DNA from: Pseudarcicella sp.
Lineage (GTDB): Bacteria; Bacteroidota; Bacteroidia; Cytophagales; Spirosomataceae
Assembly: GCA_017988135.1 (NCBI GenBank)
Contig: JAGNSI010000007.1
Location: 1-36,145 of the forward strand
Length of the DNA stretch: 36,145 bases
Direction of reading: 5' to 3'
This document shows positions 1 through 8,827 of this stretch, piece by piece. Under the pieces are notes generated by a model, which had not been told where the DNA came from, made no database searches, and saw only the letters and a program-made list of their open reading frames with translations. How positions within the stretch are numbered: the stretch's first letter is position 1; each line of letters opens with the position of its first letter. Both the position numbers and the translations under genes were made by a program.

Positions 1-2
1 GA

Positions 3-119
3 TATAAGCACATTCGAAAAAATCAAAAAGTTACTGTAAATGTTTGGCGGAATAAAGTTACAATTAATGTTTTTGCAAAAAAAGAAAGGTTGTTAGCGTT
101 TAAAAATACATCTTTGTAG
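3..119 (+). CDS. Possible 3' end of an unknown gene (partial)
   Basis: An open frame runs in from the left edge and ends at TAG 117-119, giving 38 residues rich in Lys, Asn and Val and ending in KNTSL. No start is visible because the gene would begin outside the window. I do not recognise the family. The run without stops is only moderately longer than expected by chance in this AT-rich DNA. The other two forward frames are closed within the first 40 bases. If real, it would be followed 38 bases later by the SDR gene on the same strand. Confidence 0.35.
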   Translation, partial: YKHIRKNQKVTVNVWRNKVTINVFAKKERLLAFKNTSL

Positions 120-157
120 TGTATTAAAGGGTTTCAGCATTTTAGTTTTTTTCAAAT

Positions 158-961
158 ATGACTATCAGTATTTTAGCTTGTGGTTGGTTAGGTTTACCTT
201 TGGGTGAGTTTTTTGTAAATAACAATTATACAGTAAAAGGTTCTGTAAGACAAGTTGTTTCATTTCAAAAATTACAAGAGCTAGGCATAAAACCATATCA
301 AATAAATCTTTGTCCTGTTATGCAAGAAGAAGATATGGAAGATTTTATAAAAAGTGATATTTTGATTATTAATATTCCACCAAGAGTATCTAAGTACGGT
401 GAAGAATATCATCTTTTGCAAATACAAGATTTAATAGAAAACATTAAAAAAGCCTCATCTAACTTGAAGTTATTATTTATTTCTTCAACCTCGGTGTATG
501 CTTCAGAAAACAAAATGGTAGATGAATATGCTACATTGAACCAAACTTCGGTATTGGTAAAGGTAGAAAATATGCTAAAATCACTACCCAATAAACTTAC
601 TATTTTACGGTGTGGTGGACTGATGGGTTATGATCGTTTTCCAGCTAAATATTCATCAGGAAGAATCATTAAAAATGCTGATACGCCAGTAAATTACATC
701 CATAGAGATGATGTAATAGGGATAATACACACCTTAATATTACAAGATATTTGGGATGAAACTTTTAATATTTCGTCGCCCATACATCCTACCAGAAAAG
801 AAGTTTTCACTAAAAATTGCCAATCGAAGGGTTTGCCATTGCCTATTTTTGAAGTAGATCAGGAAGAACCCTATAAAATAATTAGTCCTCAAAAAATAAT
901 TTTGAGGACTAATTACAATTTTAAATATGAAAATCCGCTAGACTTTAACTATGTTGTTTAA
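158..961 (+). CDS. NAD(P)-dependent SDR-family epimerase/dehydratase-like protein
   Basis: A 267-residue protein of the atypical/extended short-chain dehydrogenase family (YeeZ-like). The N-terminus has a beta strand followed by a glycine-rich nucleotide-binding loop, ACGWLGLPLG at residues 7-16. The segment FISSTSVYASEN near residue 110 corresponds to the active-site Ser/Tyr region of nucleotide-sugar epimerases, but the usual YxxxK is not clear, so catalysis is uncertain. It probably acts on a sugar or nucleotide-sugar in the cytoplasm; the substrate cannot be told. The ATG at 158 is the first start that keeps the Rossmann strand. Its last four bases overlap the convergent nuoJ gene, and its 3' coding part contains a long perfect hairpin (879-915). 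Confidence 0.8.
   Translation: MTISILACGWLGLPLGEFFVNNNYTVKGSVRQVVSFQKLQELGIKPYQINLCPVMQEEDMEDFIKSDILIINIPPRVSKYGEEYHLLQIQDLIENIKKASSNLKLLFISSTSVYASENKMVDEYATLNQTSVLVKVENMLKSLPNKLTILRCGGLMGYDRFPAKYSSGRIIKNADTPVNYIHRDDVIGIIHTLILQDIWDETFNISSPIHPTRKEVFTKNCQSKGLPLPIFEVDQEEPYKIISPQKIILRTNYNFKYENPLDFNYVV
879..915. terminator. Perfect 16-bp hairpin, likely nuo operon terminator, inside the SDR gene
   Basis: Bases 879-894 are the exact reverse complement of 900-915, leaving a 5-base loop. The stem core is AGTCCTC/GAGGACT with A/T-rich flanks, as in intrinsic terminators that work in both directions. It lies 43 bases past the nuoJ stop on the minus strand and 44 bases before the SDR stop on the plus strand. 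It is best read as the end of the nuo transcript. The U-tract beyond the stem is weak, so termination strength is inferred. Confidence 0.6.
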
Positions 962-1464
962 AAGCTACGTTCGCCAGCTTCTCTTTTTCCTAGCATTACA
1001 GCACCTACCATTGCCACAAAAAACAATATAGATATTAACTCAAAAGGTAAAGCATATTCTGAATAAAGAAGCTTACCGAGGTTTTCTACCATACCTGTTT
1101 GTCCGTTACCTATATTCGCATTGGCTTGTGGCAAGCTTTGTTTTTGAAAAACCAATACCATGATCAAAAGTATAGTGCCACTGGCTACTACAGCAGCGAG
1201 CTTGGTTAAATTACTTTTAGATTCGGGTTGATTTTTGCGTAAATCCATCATCATGATAACAAACAAAAACAAAACCATAATAGCACCCGCATACACTACA
1301 ATATTTACTGCCATTAAAAATTGAGCATTCATCATGGCATAATGTCCTGAAATACAAAAGAAAGTAAATACCAAATACAGTACACTATGTATAGGGTTTT
1401 TAGACAAAACCACCATAAAGGCACTCATTAGGGTTAAAGCAGTAAGAAAATACCAAATATTCAT
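958..1464 (-). CDS. nuoJ: NADH-quinone oxidoreductase subunit J
   Basis: A 168-residue membrane subunit of respiratory complex I. It shows five hydrophobic segments; the third contains the conserved family pattern VVYAGAIMVLFLFVIMMMDLR near residues 57-77. NuoJ sits in the membrane arm and takes part in coupling quinone reduction to proton translocation. It is the last gene of the operon here: the stop (958-960) overlaps the stop of the convergent SDR gene by four bases, and no nuoK follows. The gap to nuoI is 36 bases. Length agrees with the family. Confidence 0.95.
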   Translation of the reverse strand: MNIWYFLTALTLMSAFMVVLSKNPIHSVLYLVFTFFCISGHYAMMNAQFLMAVNIVVYAGAIMVLFLFVIMMMDLRKNQPESKSNLTKLAAVVASGTILLIMVLVFQKQSLPQANANIGNGQTGMVENLGKLLYSEYALPFELISILFFVAMVGAVMLGKREAGERSF

Positions 1465-1500
1465 TTTGTTATTAATTAAGTTTTTATTTTTTTAGGCAAA

Positions 1501-2019
1501 TTATTTCCACCCTTCTCTCAAATATCTATTATCCATTTTTTCAACCAACTTATCTTTTCCATAAATCACTTCTGATCTATCTTGAAAAACAGTTACCATT
1601 TTGTCGTGTTGTAAAAAAATAGCTTCTTTAGGACAAGCTTCTTCACATAAACCACAGAAAATACATCTAAGCATATTTATTTCGTAAGTGCTAGCGTATT
1701 TTTCTTCTTTGTAAAGGTGTTCTTCGCCTTTTTTTCTTTCACTTGCAACCATAGAAATTGCTTCGGCTGGGCAGGCTACGGCACATAATCCACAAGCTGT
1801 ACATCTCTCCGCTCCATTTTCGTCTCTTTTTAGAATATGTTCCCCTCTAAAAACTGGTCCCAAATATCTTTTTTGCTCGGGGTATCTGATGGTTACTTTT
1901 TTAGAGAAAAAATGTTTCAGCGTTATCGCCATACCGCCAACAATAGCTGGCAAATAAATGCGTTCTGCAAAAGTCATTTCTTCTTGTTGTAAAACTTTCG
2001 TTTTGTTCGACAGTTTCAT
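1501..2019 (-). CDS. nuoI: NADH-quinone oxidoreductase subunit I (2 x 4Fe-4S)
   Basis: A 172-residue ferredoxin-like subunit of complex I that holds clusters N6a and N6b and passes electrons toward NuoB. Two 4Fe-4S motifs are intact: CTACGLCAVACP near residue 73 and CIFCGLCEEACP near residue 118, each CxxCxxCxxxCP. The N-terminal 45 residues form the usual amphipathic anchor. It lies between nuoH (47-base gap) and nuoJ in standard order. Confidence 0.97.
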   Translation of the reverse strand: MKLSNKTKVLQQEEMTFAERIYLPAIVGGMAITLKHFFSKKVTIRYPEQKRYLGPVFRGEHILKRDENGAERCTACGLCAVACPAEAISMVASERKKGEEHLYKEEKYASTYEINMLRCIFCGLCEEACPKEAIFLQHDKMVTVFQDRSEVIYGKDKLVEKMDNRYLREGWK

Positions 2020-2066
2020 TGTTTTTTTATTTTAAGTATTTTGTAAAAGCCTATGTCTATTTTGTA

Positions 2067-3236
2067 TTAAGAAACAGGATTTATTGCTATTTTTTTCTTT
2101 TTGTTGTATTGAAATTGACTATAGGTAAAGCCTATTATTATCAATGCTATAACACCTGCCCATGATATCGTTATTGTGTACCAGTTGTTCCCTTGGCTGT
2201 TGAGCGTAAATAACATAGCTGTGCCAGTAAGTACCACATTGAACATCGAAAGCGGAATAAGGTTTGTCCATCCAAGTGTCATCAATTGATCGTATCTGAA
2301 ACGAGGTAAAGTCCATCTTACCCACATAAACACAAACACAAAAAACAATGCTTTTCCTATAACTGCACCTACACCCAATAATGTAGCTACATTGTTGCCA
2401 AATTTAGCGAATATAAAATCGTGACCCGGATAATCATAACCACCAAAGTATAATGTTGCCATTACTGCACCTGAAATAAACATATTGATGTATTCAGAAA
2501 ACAGATAAAAGCCCAATTTCATCGACGAATATTCAGTGTGGTAACCACCGATTAGCTCGGTTTCGCATTCTGGTAAATCAAAAGGTGTACGGTTACATTC
2601 TGCAAAGGCACAAATTAAGAATATTACAAAACCTAAAGGTTGATAAAGAATATTCCAATGTCCATTTTGCTGGGTTTCTACAATAGTTTTAGTAGAAAGA
2701 GTTCCTGATAACATTAAAATAGCAATAATAGAAAGCCCCATTGCTAGCTCGTAAGAAATGTTTTGAGAGGCAGCTCTTATGGCACCTATCAACGAATATT
2801 TATTGTTGGATGCCCACCCGCCTATAAGTACGCCATATACCCCAAGTGATACAATACCAAATACCCAAAGTATTCCAATATTTACGTCTATTGCCTGAAG
2901 ATCAATTGTCATACCTGCAACTTCTAGTTTATCACCAAAAGGCACTACAGCAGAGGTCATCAGAGCAGTAAGCATTGAAAGGCATGGACCTGCAATAAAT
3001 AACCATTTGCTAGAATGAGCTGGAATGAAATCTTCTTTCATAAACATTTTTACGGCATCTGCTAAAGGTTGCAAAATTCCAAAAGGTCCAGCTCTATCTG
3101 GGCCAACACGGTCTTGCATAAAAGCCGCAATAATACGCTCAAAGTAAGTAGAATATGCAGCCACCCCCAATGTTATGGCAAATATTACAAGTATGTAAAT
3201 GCCTTTGGCTATAAATATATCTGATGTTATTTCCAT
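2067..3236 (-). CDS. nuoH: NADH-quinone oxidoreductase subunit H
   Basis: A polytopic membrane subunit of complex I, 389 residues from the chosen start, that forms much of the quinone-binding chamber. Conserved segments include ERIIAAFMQDRVGPDRAGPFG, FAECNRTPFDLPECETELIGG with the acidic quinone-site residues, and the FVWVRWTLPRFRYDQLM type loop. The reading frame stays open to 3278, but those 14 extra residues (MCCFELSFF...) do not resemble the family, while the ATG at 3236 starts directly before the first membrane helix. Order and spacing fit the nuo operon. Confidence 0.96.
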   Translation of the reverse strand: MEITSDIFIAKGIYILVIFAITLGVAAYSTYFERIIAAFMQDRVGPDRAGPFGILQPLADAVKMFMKEDFIPAHSSKWLFIAGPCLSMLTALMTSAVVPFGDKLEVAGMTIDLQAIDVNIGILWVFGIVSLGVYGVLIGGWASNNKYSLIGAIRAASQNISYELAMGLSIIAILMLSGTLSTKTIVETQQNGHWNILYQPLGFVIFLICAFAECNRTPFDLPECETELIGGYHTEYSSMKLGFYLFSEYINMFISGAVMATLYFGGYDYPGHDFIFAKFGNNVATLLGVGAVIGKALFFVFVFMWVRWTLPRFRYDQLMTLGWTNLIPLSMFNVVLTGTAMLFTLNSQGNNWYTITISWAGVIALIIIGFTYSQFQYNKKKKIAINPVS

Positions 3237-3287
3237 TAATATTTTTATTGTAAAAAAAGATAATTCAAAACAGCACAATCGTTTTTA

Positions 3288-4301
3288 TTAATTCAATGAT
3301 TTTGTGTTCAAAAAAGACCTATCTCTGTTATCGTTTATTTTTTTGTATTGTTCGTCGGCTTGTTTCAATGGAAAAGCTGGGGTTATTTTGCTTCCACTGT
3401 ATTTGTTTGCCGAAATCACTGAGTGTCTGGCTACCTGAGTTGGACCTTCTATATTCCAATCGCTGGTTTTTTTCTTATCAAACCTACAAGTGTTGCAGAT
3501 AAAGTCTGTAACTTCTCCCCATTGATTTTTTCTGCCTGTTACCCTTATTACTTCGTCACCTTTGTACCAAAGTGTCACTTTTCCACTACACTTACCGCAG
3601 CTACAATTGGCATCTACTGGTTTTGAAAACCAAACACGGCTTTTGAAACGATATGTTTTGTCTGTCAAAGCACCCACTGGACATACGTCTATCATGTTTC
3701 CAGAGAAGTCGTTATCTATTGCTTTTTCAATGTAAGTGCTTATTTCGGCGTGGTCGCCACGGTGCATAACGCCATGTACACGTCCGTCGGTGATTTGATC
3801 TGCCGTGTATACACATCTGTAGCAAAGAATACAGCGGTTCATGTGCAATTGAATAAATGCACCTAAATCTATTTGTTCGAAAGTATTTCTTTCTTCTACC
3901 GTTCTGGTTTTGGCAGCACCGTGTTCAAAAGAAAAGTCTTGCAAATGGCATTCACCTGCTTGATCGCAAACAGGACAGTCTAATGGATGATTGAGTAATA
4001 AAAATTCAACTACACCTTTTCTTGCTTCTATTACTTGTTCATTGATAGTGTTTTCTACAATCATACCGTCTTGTACTTGGGTGATACAAGAGGGAACTAA
4101 TTTAGGCATTGGTCTTGGGTCTTTTTCTGAACCGGCAGTTACTTTTACTAAACAACCCCTACATTTTCCACCTGATGCTTTTAAAGGCTCATAATAGCAC
4201 ATGGCAGGAGGAGCTATGTGTGGCCCTATTTGCCTTGCTGCTTGCATTATAGTAGTGCCAGCTGCTACATCAACGGTAATATTATCTATGGTTACCTTCA
4301 T
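3288..4301 (-). CDS. nuoG: NADH-quinone oxidoreductase subunit G, short form (2Fe-2S/4Fe-4S)
   Basis: A 337-residue iron-sulfur subunit of the peripheral arm of complex I. Visible ligands are the N-terminal 2Fe-2S set (CYYEP, CRGC, then SC near residue 72), HPLDCPVCDQAGEC for the His-ligated 4Fe-4S cluster N5, and CILCYRC with a later CPVGAL for N4. A further Cys group, CSCGKC and CNTC near residues 233-272, marks the start of the molybdopterin-oxidoreductase-like region. That C-terminal domain, which brings NuoG to about 900 residues in proteobacteria, is absent; the protein ends in a low-complexity Lys/Asn-rich tail. Short NuoG of this size is known in Bacteroidota, so this is probably intact. 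Confidence 0.9.
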   Translation of the reverse strand: MKVTIDNITVDVAAGTTIMQAARQIGPHIAPPAMCYYEPLKASGGKCRGCLVKVTAGSEKDPRPMPKLVPSCITQVQDGMIVENTINEQVIEARKGVVEFLLLNHPLDCPVCDQAGECHLQDFSFEHGAAKTRTVEERNTFEQIDLGAFIQLHMNRCILCYRCVYTADQITDGRVHGVMHRGDHAEISTYIEKAIDNDFSGNMIDVCPVGALTDKTYRFKSRVWFSKPVDANCSCGKCSGKVTLWYKGDEVIRVTGRKNQWGEVTDFICNTCRFDKKKTSDWNIEGPTQVARHSVISANKYSGSKITPAFPLKQADEQYKKINDNRDRSFLNTKSLN

Positions 4302-4391
4302 CTGAATAATTCAGTTATTTTAATAATGGTATTATTTTCAAGAAAATAGGTTAATTTTCATTTCACTTATTTTCAAAAAAGACTAATTGTA

Positions 4392-5732
4392 TTAGTTAGA
4401 CCAGCTTGCTCCTTCACGCATAAAAACCGCACCTTTTTGGGTTGCTTTTTCAGGGTGATTGATATGCCATTCAAACTCGTCTCTAAAATGTTTTACAGCT
4501 GCTGCTACTGGCCAAGCTGCTGCGTCTCCAAGTGGACAGATTGTATTTCCTTCTATTTTTTTAGCTACGTCTACTAATAAATCTATGTCTTCTTGGTTTC
4601 CTTTTCCATGCTCTATACGGTGCAAAATTTTGTCCATCCAGCCTGTGCCTTCACGACATGGAGAACATTGCCCACACGATTCGTGGTGGTAAAAACGTCC
4701 AAAAGTCAATGTATTGTGAACGATACAAGTGGTTTCGTCCATTACCACAAAGCCTCCAGAACCTAGCATTGTGCCTGTTGCAAATCCACCGTCTGACAAT
4801 GACTCGTAAGTCATCAAACGGTTTTCGCCATTGGTGGTTTTTAGTATTAGTTCTGCTGGTAAAATAGGTACAGAAGAGCCACCTGCCACTACTGCTTTAA
4901 GCTTGTGCCCGTCTCTGATACCACCACACCATTGGTCTGAATAAATAAATTCTTCTACCGTGATACCAAGAGGGATTTCATACACACCTGGTTTTTTGAT
5001 GTGCCCAGATGCTGATATCAATTTAGTACCAGTGCTTCTGCCAACGCCTATTTTTGCATATTCATCACCACCATTGTTTACAATCCAGCTGGTTGCGGCT
5101 ATAGATTCTACGTTGTTTACTACTGTAGGGCATTGCCACAATCCTTTTACTGCAGGAAAAGGCGGTTTGTTTCTTGGATTACCACGTTTGCCTTCTAGTG
5201 ATTCGAGCAATGCTGTTTCTTCGCCACAAATGTAGGCTCCACCACCTGGCTGTACATATAGGTCTAAATCGTAACCAGAGCCTAATATGTTTTTGCCTAA
5301 ATATCCTTTATCGTAGGCTTCTTGAATGGCTTTTTCTAAAATATTTATCACATACATTAGTTCTCCTCGCACGTATATGTAAGAAGTATTGGCACCTAAG
5401 GCAAATGACGAAACTATCATACCTTCTATAAGTGTATGAGGAGACTTCATCATTAAGTAATGATCTTTGAAAGTACCGGGTTCAGATTCGTCAGCATTGC
5501 ATACCAAATATCTAGGTACGCCTTCTGGTTTTGCCAAAAATGACCATTTCATGCCCATCGGAAAGCCAGCACCACCTCTACCTCTTAGTCCAGATTTTTT
5601 AACCTCTTCGGTTACTTCGTCTGGAGTCATTTTCTTAATGGCTTTTTCTACTGCCTGATAACCACCATGCTTACAAAAAACATCAATAGTTTCTATGCCT
5701 GGTACGTCTATATGTTGCGTTAATATTTTCAT
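4392..5732 (-). CDS. nuoF: NADH-quinone oxidoreductase subunit F (NADH/FMN-binding)
   Basis: A 446-residue subunit that binds NADH and FMN and takes hydride from NADH at the tip of complex I. The glycine-rich nucleotide-binding segment GLRGRGGAGFP lies near residue 49, the second signature GGGAYICGEETALLESLEG near residue 163, and the N3 cluster motif ESCGQCSPCREG near residue 340 with the fourth Cys in TICPLGDA. Length and domain order are standard. It is followed by nuoG after 90 bases and preceded by nuoE. Confidence 0.97.
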   Translation of the reverse strand: MKILTQHIDVPGIETIDVFCKHGGYQAVEKAIKKMTPDEVTEEVKKSGLRGRGGAGFPMGMKWSFLAKPEGVPRYLVCNADESEPGTFKDHYLMMKSPHTLIEGMIVSSFALGANTSYIYVRGELMYVINILEKAIQEAYDKGYLGKNILGSGYDLDLYVQPGGGAYICGEETALLESLEGKRGNPRNKPPFPAVKGLWQCPTVVNNVESIAATSWIVNNGGDEYAKIGVGRSTGTKLISASGHIKKPGVYEIPLGITVEEFIYSDQWCGGIRDGHKLKAVVAGGSSVPILPAELILKTTNGENRLMTYESLSDGGFATGTMLGSGGFVVMDETTCIVHNTLTFGRFYHHESCGQCSPCREGTGWMDKILHRIEHGKGNQEDIDLLVDVAKKIEGNTICPLGDAAAWPVAAAVKHFRDEFEWHINHPEKATQKGAVFMREGASWSN

Positions 5733-5815
5733 TTTATGCTATACTGTTTTGATTGGTAGGCAAAAAGAAGAATTGTATTTGTTTGATTTTATTGGTCATT
5801 TATTGTTAAAAACAA

Positions 5816-6310
5816 TTATTTGCCTAATTCTTCTAATATTTCATCTACTTTTTGGTTGGTAAGGTTCATGTAATATTTTTCCCTTACTTGAAATACTGGA
5901 CCCCAACCACATGCTGCCAAACATTCTACTTCTTTGATAGTAAATTTGCCGTCTGGCGTTGTTTCGCCTGTTTCTATACCTAATTTTTTCTTTAAATGCT
6001 CATAAACTTCAACACCACCCATCAAGCAACATGGACCTGTACGGCAATATTCTATTACATGATTCCCTACTGGTTCGAGATGAAACATGGTATAAAATGA
6101 GGCTACTTCATATACTTCTACAGGTTGAATAGCAAGTAGTTGTGCTACATAGTCCATTACAGCAGGGCTACACCATTTCCATTCTGCTTGAGCCAAATGT
6201 AAAACTGGCAGTAATGCTGATTTTTGTTTTCCTTCTGGATATCTTGCTATTATTTTTTTTACCAAAGCAAGGGTTTCTTGGGGAAATTGTATGTTGGTAT
6301 GGTTTGTCAT
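5816..6310 (-). CDS. nuoE: NADH-quinone oxidoreductase subunit E (2Fe-2S)
   Basis: A 164-residue thioredoxin-fold subunit that carries the N1a 2Fe-2S cluster next to NuoF. The four cysteine ligands are visible in CRTGPC (near residue 88) and CLAACG (near residue 129). The N-terminal helical part, LPVLHLAQAEW, matches the family. It lies 51 bases after nuoD in usual complex I order. Confidence 0.96.
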   Translation of the reverse strand: MTNHTNIQFPQETLALVKKIIARYPEGKQKSALLPVLHLAQAEWKWCSPAVMDYVAQLLAIQPVEVYEVASFYTMFHLEPVGNHVIEYCRTGPCCLMGGVEVYEHLKKKLGIETGETTPDGKFTIKEVECLAACGWGPVFQVREKYYMNLTNQKVDEILEELGK

Positions 6311-6361
6311 TTTTATATCGAAATCAGTGGAACTGATTGTTTTCTTTGCATTATTTAAAAA

Positions 6362-7597
6362 CTAAACGTCTAATTCTCCGGCTATTACGTTCATAGAAGA
6401 CATAGTAACTATGGCATCTGAGAGCGTAGTTCCTTGTATCATTTCTGGAAAAGCTTGGTAATAGATAAATGAAGGTCTTCTGAATTTGAGTCTATATGGT
6501 GTTCTGCCTCCGTCTGATACCAAATAAAAACCTAGCTCACCGTTTCCACCTTCCACAGAATGATATACTTCACCTACTGGAGCGTCTATCTCGCCCATGA
6601 TAATCTTGAAATGATATATCAAAGCCTCCATGTTGGCGTATACATCTTGTTTTTTAGGCAAATAATATTGTGGAGCGTCTGCATGGTATGGGCCTTCTGG
6701 TAGATTGTCAAGGGCTTGCTTTATGATACGAAGGCTTTGCCACATTTCTTCTTGACGAACCAAAAAACGGTCGTAAGTATCTCCTTTGGTTCCAACTGGT
6801 ACTTCAAATTCAAAGTCTTCATACGAAGAGTAAGGATTCATAGCTCTTACGTCATAGTCTATTCCTGTAGCTCTAAGGTTGGGTCCAGTGAAACCGTAGT
6901 TGAGGGCTCTTTCGCCCGATATGCTTCCAACATCTATGGTTCTATCCATAAATATTCGATTTCTTTTTACTAAGTTTTCAAATTCTATTAGTCCTTTTGG
7001 TAGGTCGTCTATCAGTATTTGTATTTTACGAATAGCTTCTTTAGAAAGGTCTCTTTCCATTCCTCCAAAACGGCCCATGTTGGTGGTTAGTCTAGCACCA
7101 CACATTTCTTCATATATTTCGTAAATGTGTTCACGCCACTGCATGACATATAAAAAACCAGTGAGTGCACCAGTATCTACCGCCAAAATAGAGTTACAAA
7201 TGATATGGTCAGCTATACGAGCCATTTCCATCATGATTACTCTGATGTATTGTGCTCTTTTGGGTACTTCTATGCTTAGTAATTTTTCTACTGTCATGTG
7301 CCATCCCATGTTGTTGATGGGAGACGAGCAGTAATTCATTCTGTCTGTAAGAGTGGTTATTTGGTAGAATGGTTTTCTTTCGGCTATTTTTTCAAATGCT
7401 CTATGGATGTATCCTACGGTTTGTTCTGCGTCTACGATGGTTTCGCCATCCATTGTGAGGATGTTTTGGAATATTCCATGTGTGGCAGGATGTGTTGGCC
7501 CAAGGTTGAGTGTTGAAAGCTCGTTTATGTATTTTTTGCTGGTTTCAACTTTAGCTAAGCCAACGTTTGGACTAGACACTAATGCAATATCAGACAT
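6362..7597 (-). CDS. nuoD: NADH-quinone oxidoreductase subunit D
   Basis: A 411-residue subunit related to the large subunit of NiFe hydrogenases; with NuoB it forms the quinone reduction site. The conserved NLGPTHPATHG is at residues 31-41, followed by GYIHRAFEKIAE and RMNYCSSPINNMGW. The metal-binding cysteines of hydrogenases are absent, as expected. NuoC and NuoD are separate genes here, unlike the fused form of enterobacteria. Nothing is unusual in length or C-terminus. Confidence 0.97.
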   Translation of the reverse strand: MSDIALVSSPNVGLAKVETSKKYINELSTLNLGPTHPATHGIFQNILTMDGETIVDAEQTVGYIHRAFEKIAERKPFYQITTLTDRMNYCSSPINNMGWHMTVEKLLSIEVPKRAQYIRVIMMEMARIADHIICNSILAVDTGALTGFLYVMQWREHIYEIYEEMCGARLTTNMGRFGGMERDLSKEAIRKIQILIDDLPKGLIEFENLVKRNRIFMDRTIDVGSISGERALNYGFTGPNLRATGIDYDVRAMNPYSSYEDFEFEVPVGTKGDTYDRFLVRQEEMWQSLRIIKQALDNLPEGPYHADAPQYYLPKKQDVYANMEALIYHFKIIMGEIDAPVGEVYHSVEGGNGELGFYLVSDGGRTPYRLKFRRPSFIYYQAFPEMIQGTTLSDAIVTMSSMNVIAGELDV

Positions 7598-7653
7598 AAA
7601 TTTTATTGAAAAAGATTACAATTTTATATTTTATTCCTATTTTTTTTTGAGAT

Positions 7654-8154
7654 TTATCTTCCAAATAGGTCATCTATTTTGTCCATTCGGGTGGCATCTT
7701 CTAATGGATATTCTCTTCTCATAGGGTGATAATCCATTTCTTCTGCATTTAAGATGCGTTCTAGCTTGGGGTGTCCTTTAAAGATAATACCATAGAAATC
7801 AAATGCTTCTCTTTCCATCCAGTTTGCTGCTGCATAGAGACCTGTAAGAGTAGGAAGTTCTGGGTTTTCTTTGCTTATATATGTTTTTACAATCAAACGA
7901 ACGTTGTTCTCAAGGCTGTGCAAATGGTAGATAACACCAAATTCGTGATTGGGAACATCAGGAAAATGTATACCTGCAAGATCTGTTAAAAATTGAAATT
8001 TAAACACAGGATGTTGGTACAAATAATGCATCATCGGAATGATGTTATCAGGTGTAGTTGTGATATTCAACAGTCCGTAATTTTCGGTAATTCCAAAGAT
8101 TTTGTCTTCCGAAAATTTGTTTATAAGGTCTTGTGATATTGTTTCGTTGTTCAT
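7654..8154 (-). CDS. nuoC: NADH-quinone oxidoreductase subunit C
   Basis: A 166-residue subunit of the peripheral arm that packs against NuoD. The family signature is visible in LTGLYAAANWMEREAFDFYG near residue 104 and in the C-terminal HPMRREYPLED. It is unfused and placed between nuoB and nuoD, with 31 and 56 bases of separation. Confidence 0.95.
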   Translation of the reverse strand: MNNETISQDLINKFSEDKIFGITENYGLLNITTTPDNIIPMMHYLYQHPVFKFQFLTDLAGIHFPDVPNHEFGVIYHLHSLENNVRLIVKTYISKENPELPTLTGLYAAANWMEREAFDFYGIIFKGHPKLERILNAEEMDYHPMRREYPLEDATRMDKIDDLFGR

Positions 8155-8185
8155 TTTTGTTTCAGTATGGTTGCTTTTAGCTGTT

Positions 8186-8734
8186 TTATTCTATGCCATA
8201 AGAAGCTAACAAGGCTTTGTATTCGTCAGATTCACGTCTGCGACGTTGTTCCGATTTTGCAATTTCTTGTATTTGCATAAAGCCATCTAATATTTGTTCG
8301 GGTCTGGGCGGGCAGCCTGGCACATATACATCTACTGGTATTACTCTGTCTATACCTTGTAAAACTGAATAGGTGTCAAATATACCTCCAGAGCAGGCAC
8401 ATGCCCCTACAGAGAGTACCCATCTTGGTTCTGCCATTTGTAAATATACTTGTTTAAGTACTGGTGCCATTTTTTTTGAAATGGTTCCCATTACCATGAG
8501 TATATCTGCTTGACGTGCCGAAAACGACATTCTTTCTGAACCAAATCTTGAAATGTCGTAATGTGAGCCTGCTGTTGCCATAAATTCTATACCACAGCAA
8601 GAGGTAGCAAACGGCAAAGGCCAAAGTGAATTGGCTCTGGCTAGTCCTACTAAATCGTCTAATTTTCCTGCAAAAAAACCTTGTCCTTCTAGTCCTTCGG
8701 GTGCTTTTACTGTTTGTATTGTTGTATCGCTCAT
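8186..8734 (-). CDS. nuoB: NADH-quinone oxidoreductase subunit B
   Basis: A 182-residue subunit carrying cluster N2, the electron donor to quinone. The tandem cysteines in [10 protein letters not shown], plus GACACSGG and VPGCPPRPE, give the full set of four ligands. The frame is open to an ATG at 8767, but the start at 8734 (MSDTTIQ) is preferred because the extra 11 residues are basic and not typical, and the longer form would leave a shorter gap to nuoA. Either start keeps the enzyme intact. Confidence 0.95.
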   Translation of the reverse strand: MSDTTIQTVKAPEGLEGQGFFAGKLDDLVGLARANSLWPLPFATSCCGIEFMATAGSHYDISRFGSERMSFSARQADILMVMGTISKKMAPVLKQVYLQMAEPRWVLSVGACACSGGIFDTYSVLQGIDRVIPVDVYVPGCPPRPEQILDGFMQIQEIAKSEQRRRRESDEYKALLASYGIE

Positions 8735-8827
8735 TGGTTTTGTTCGGTTTGTCTTTGTTGTAAACAAATTAGCCCTACAAAGGTTTTTATAAGAAAAATA
8801 AATGTTGTTATTTTTAGTGAGATTATT

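Noticed and set aside
4960-5235. Several long open frames opposite the nuo genes
   Set aside because: They lie antisense to well-recognised complex I genes and show no family features of their own.
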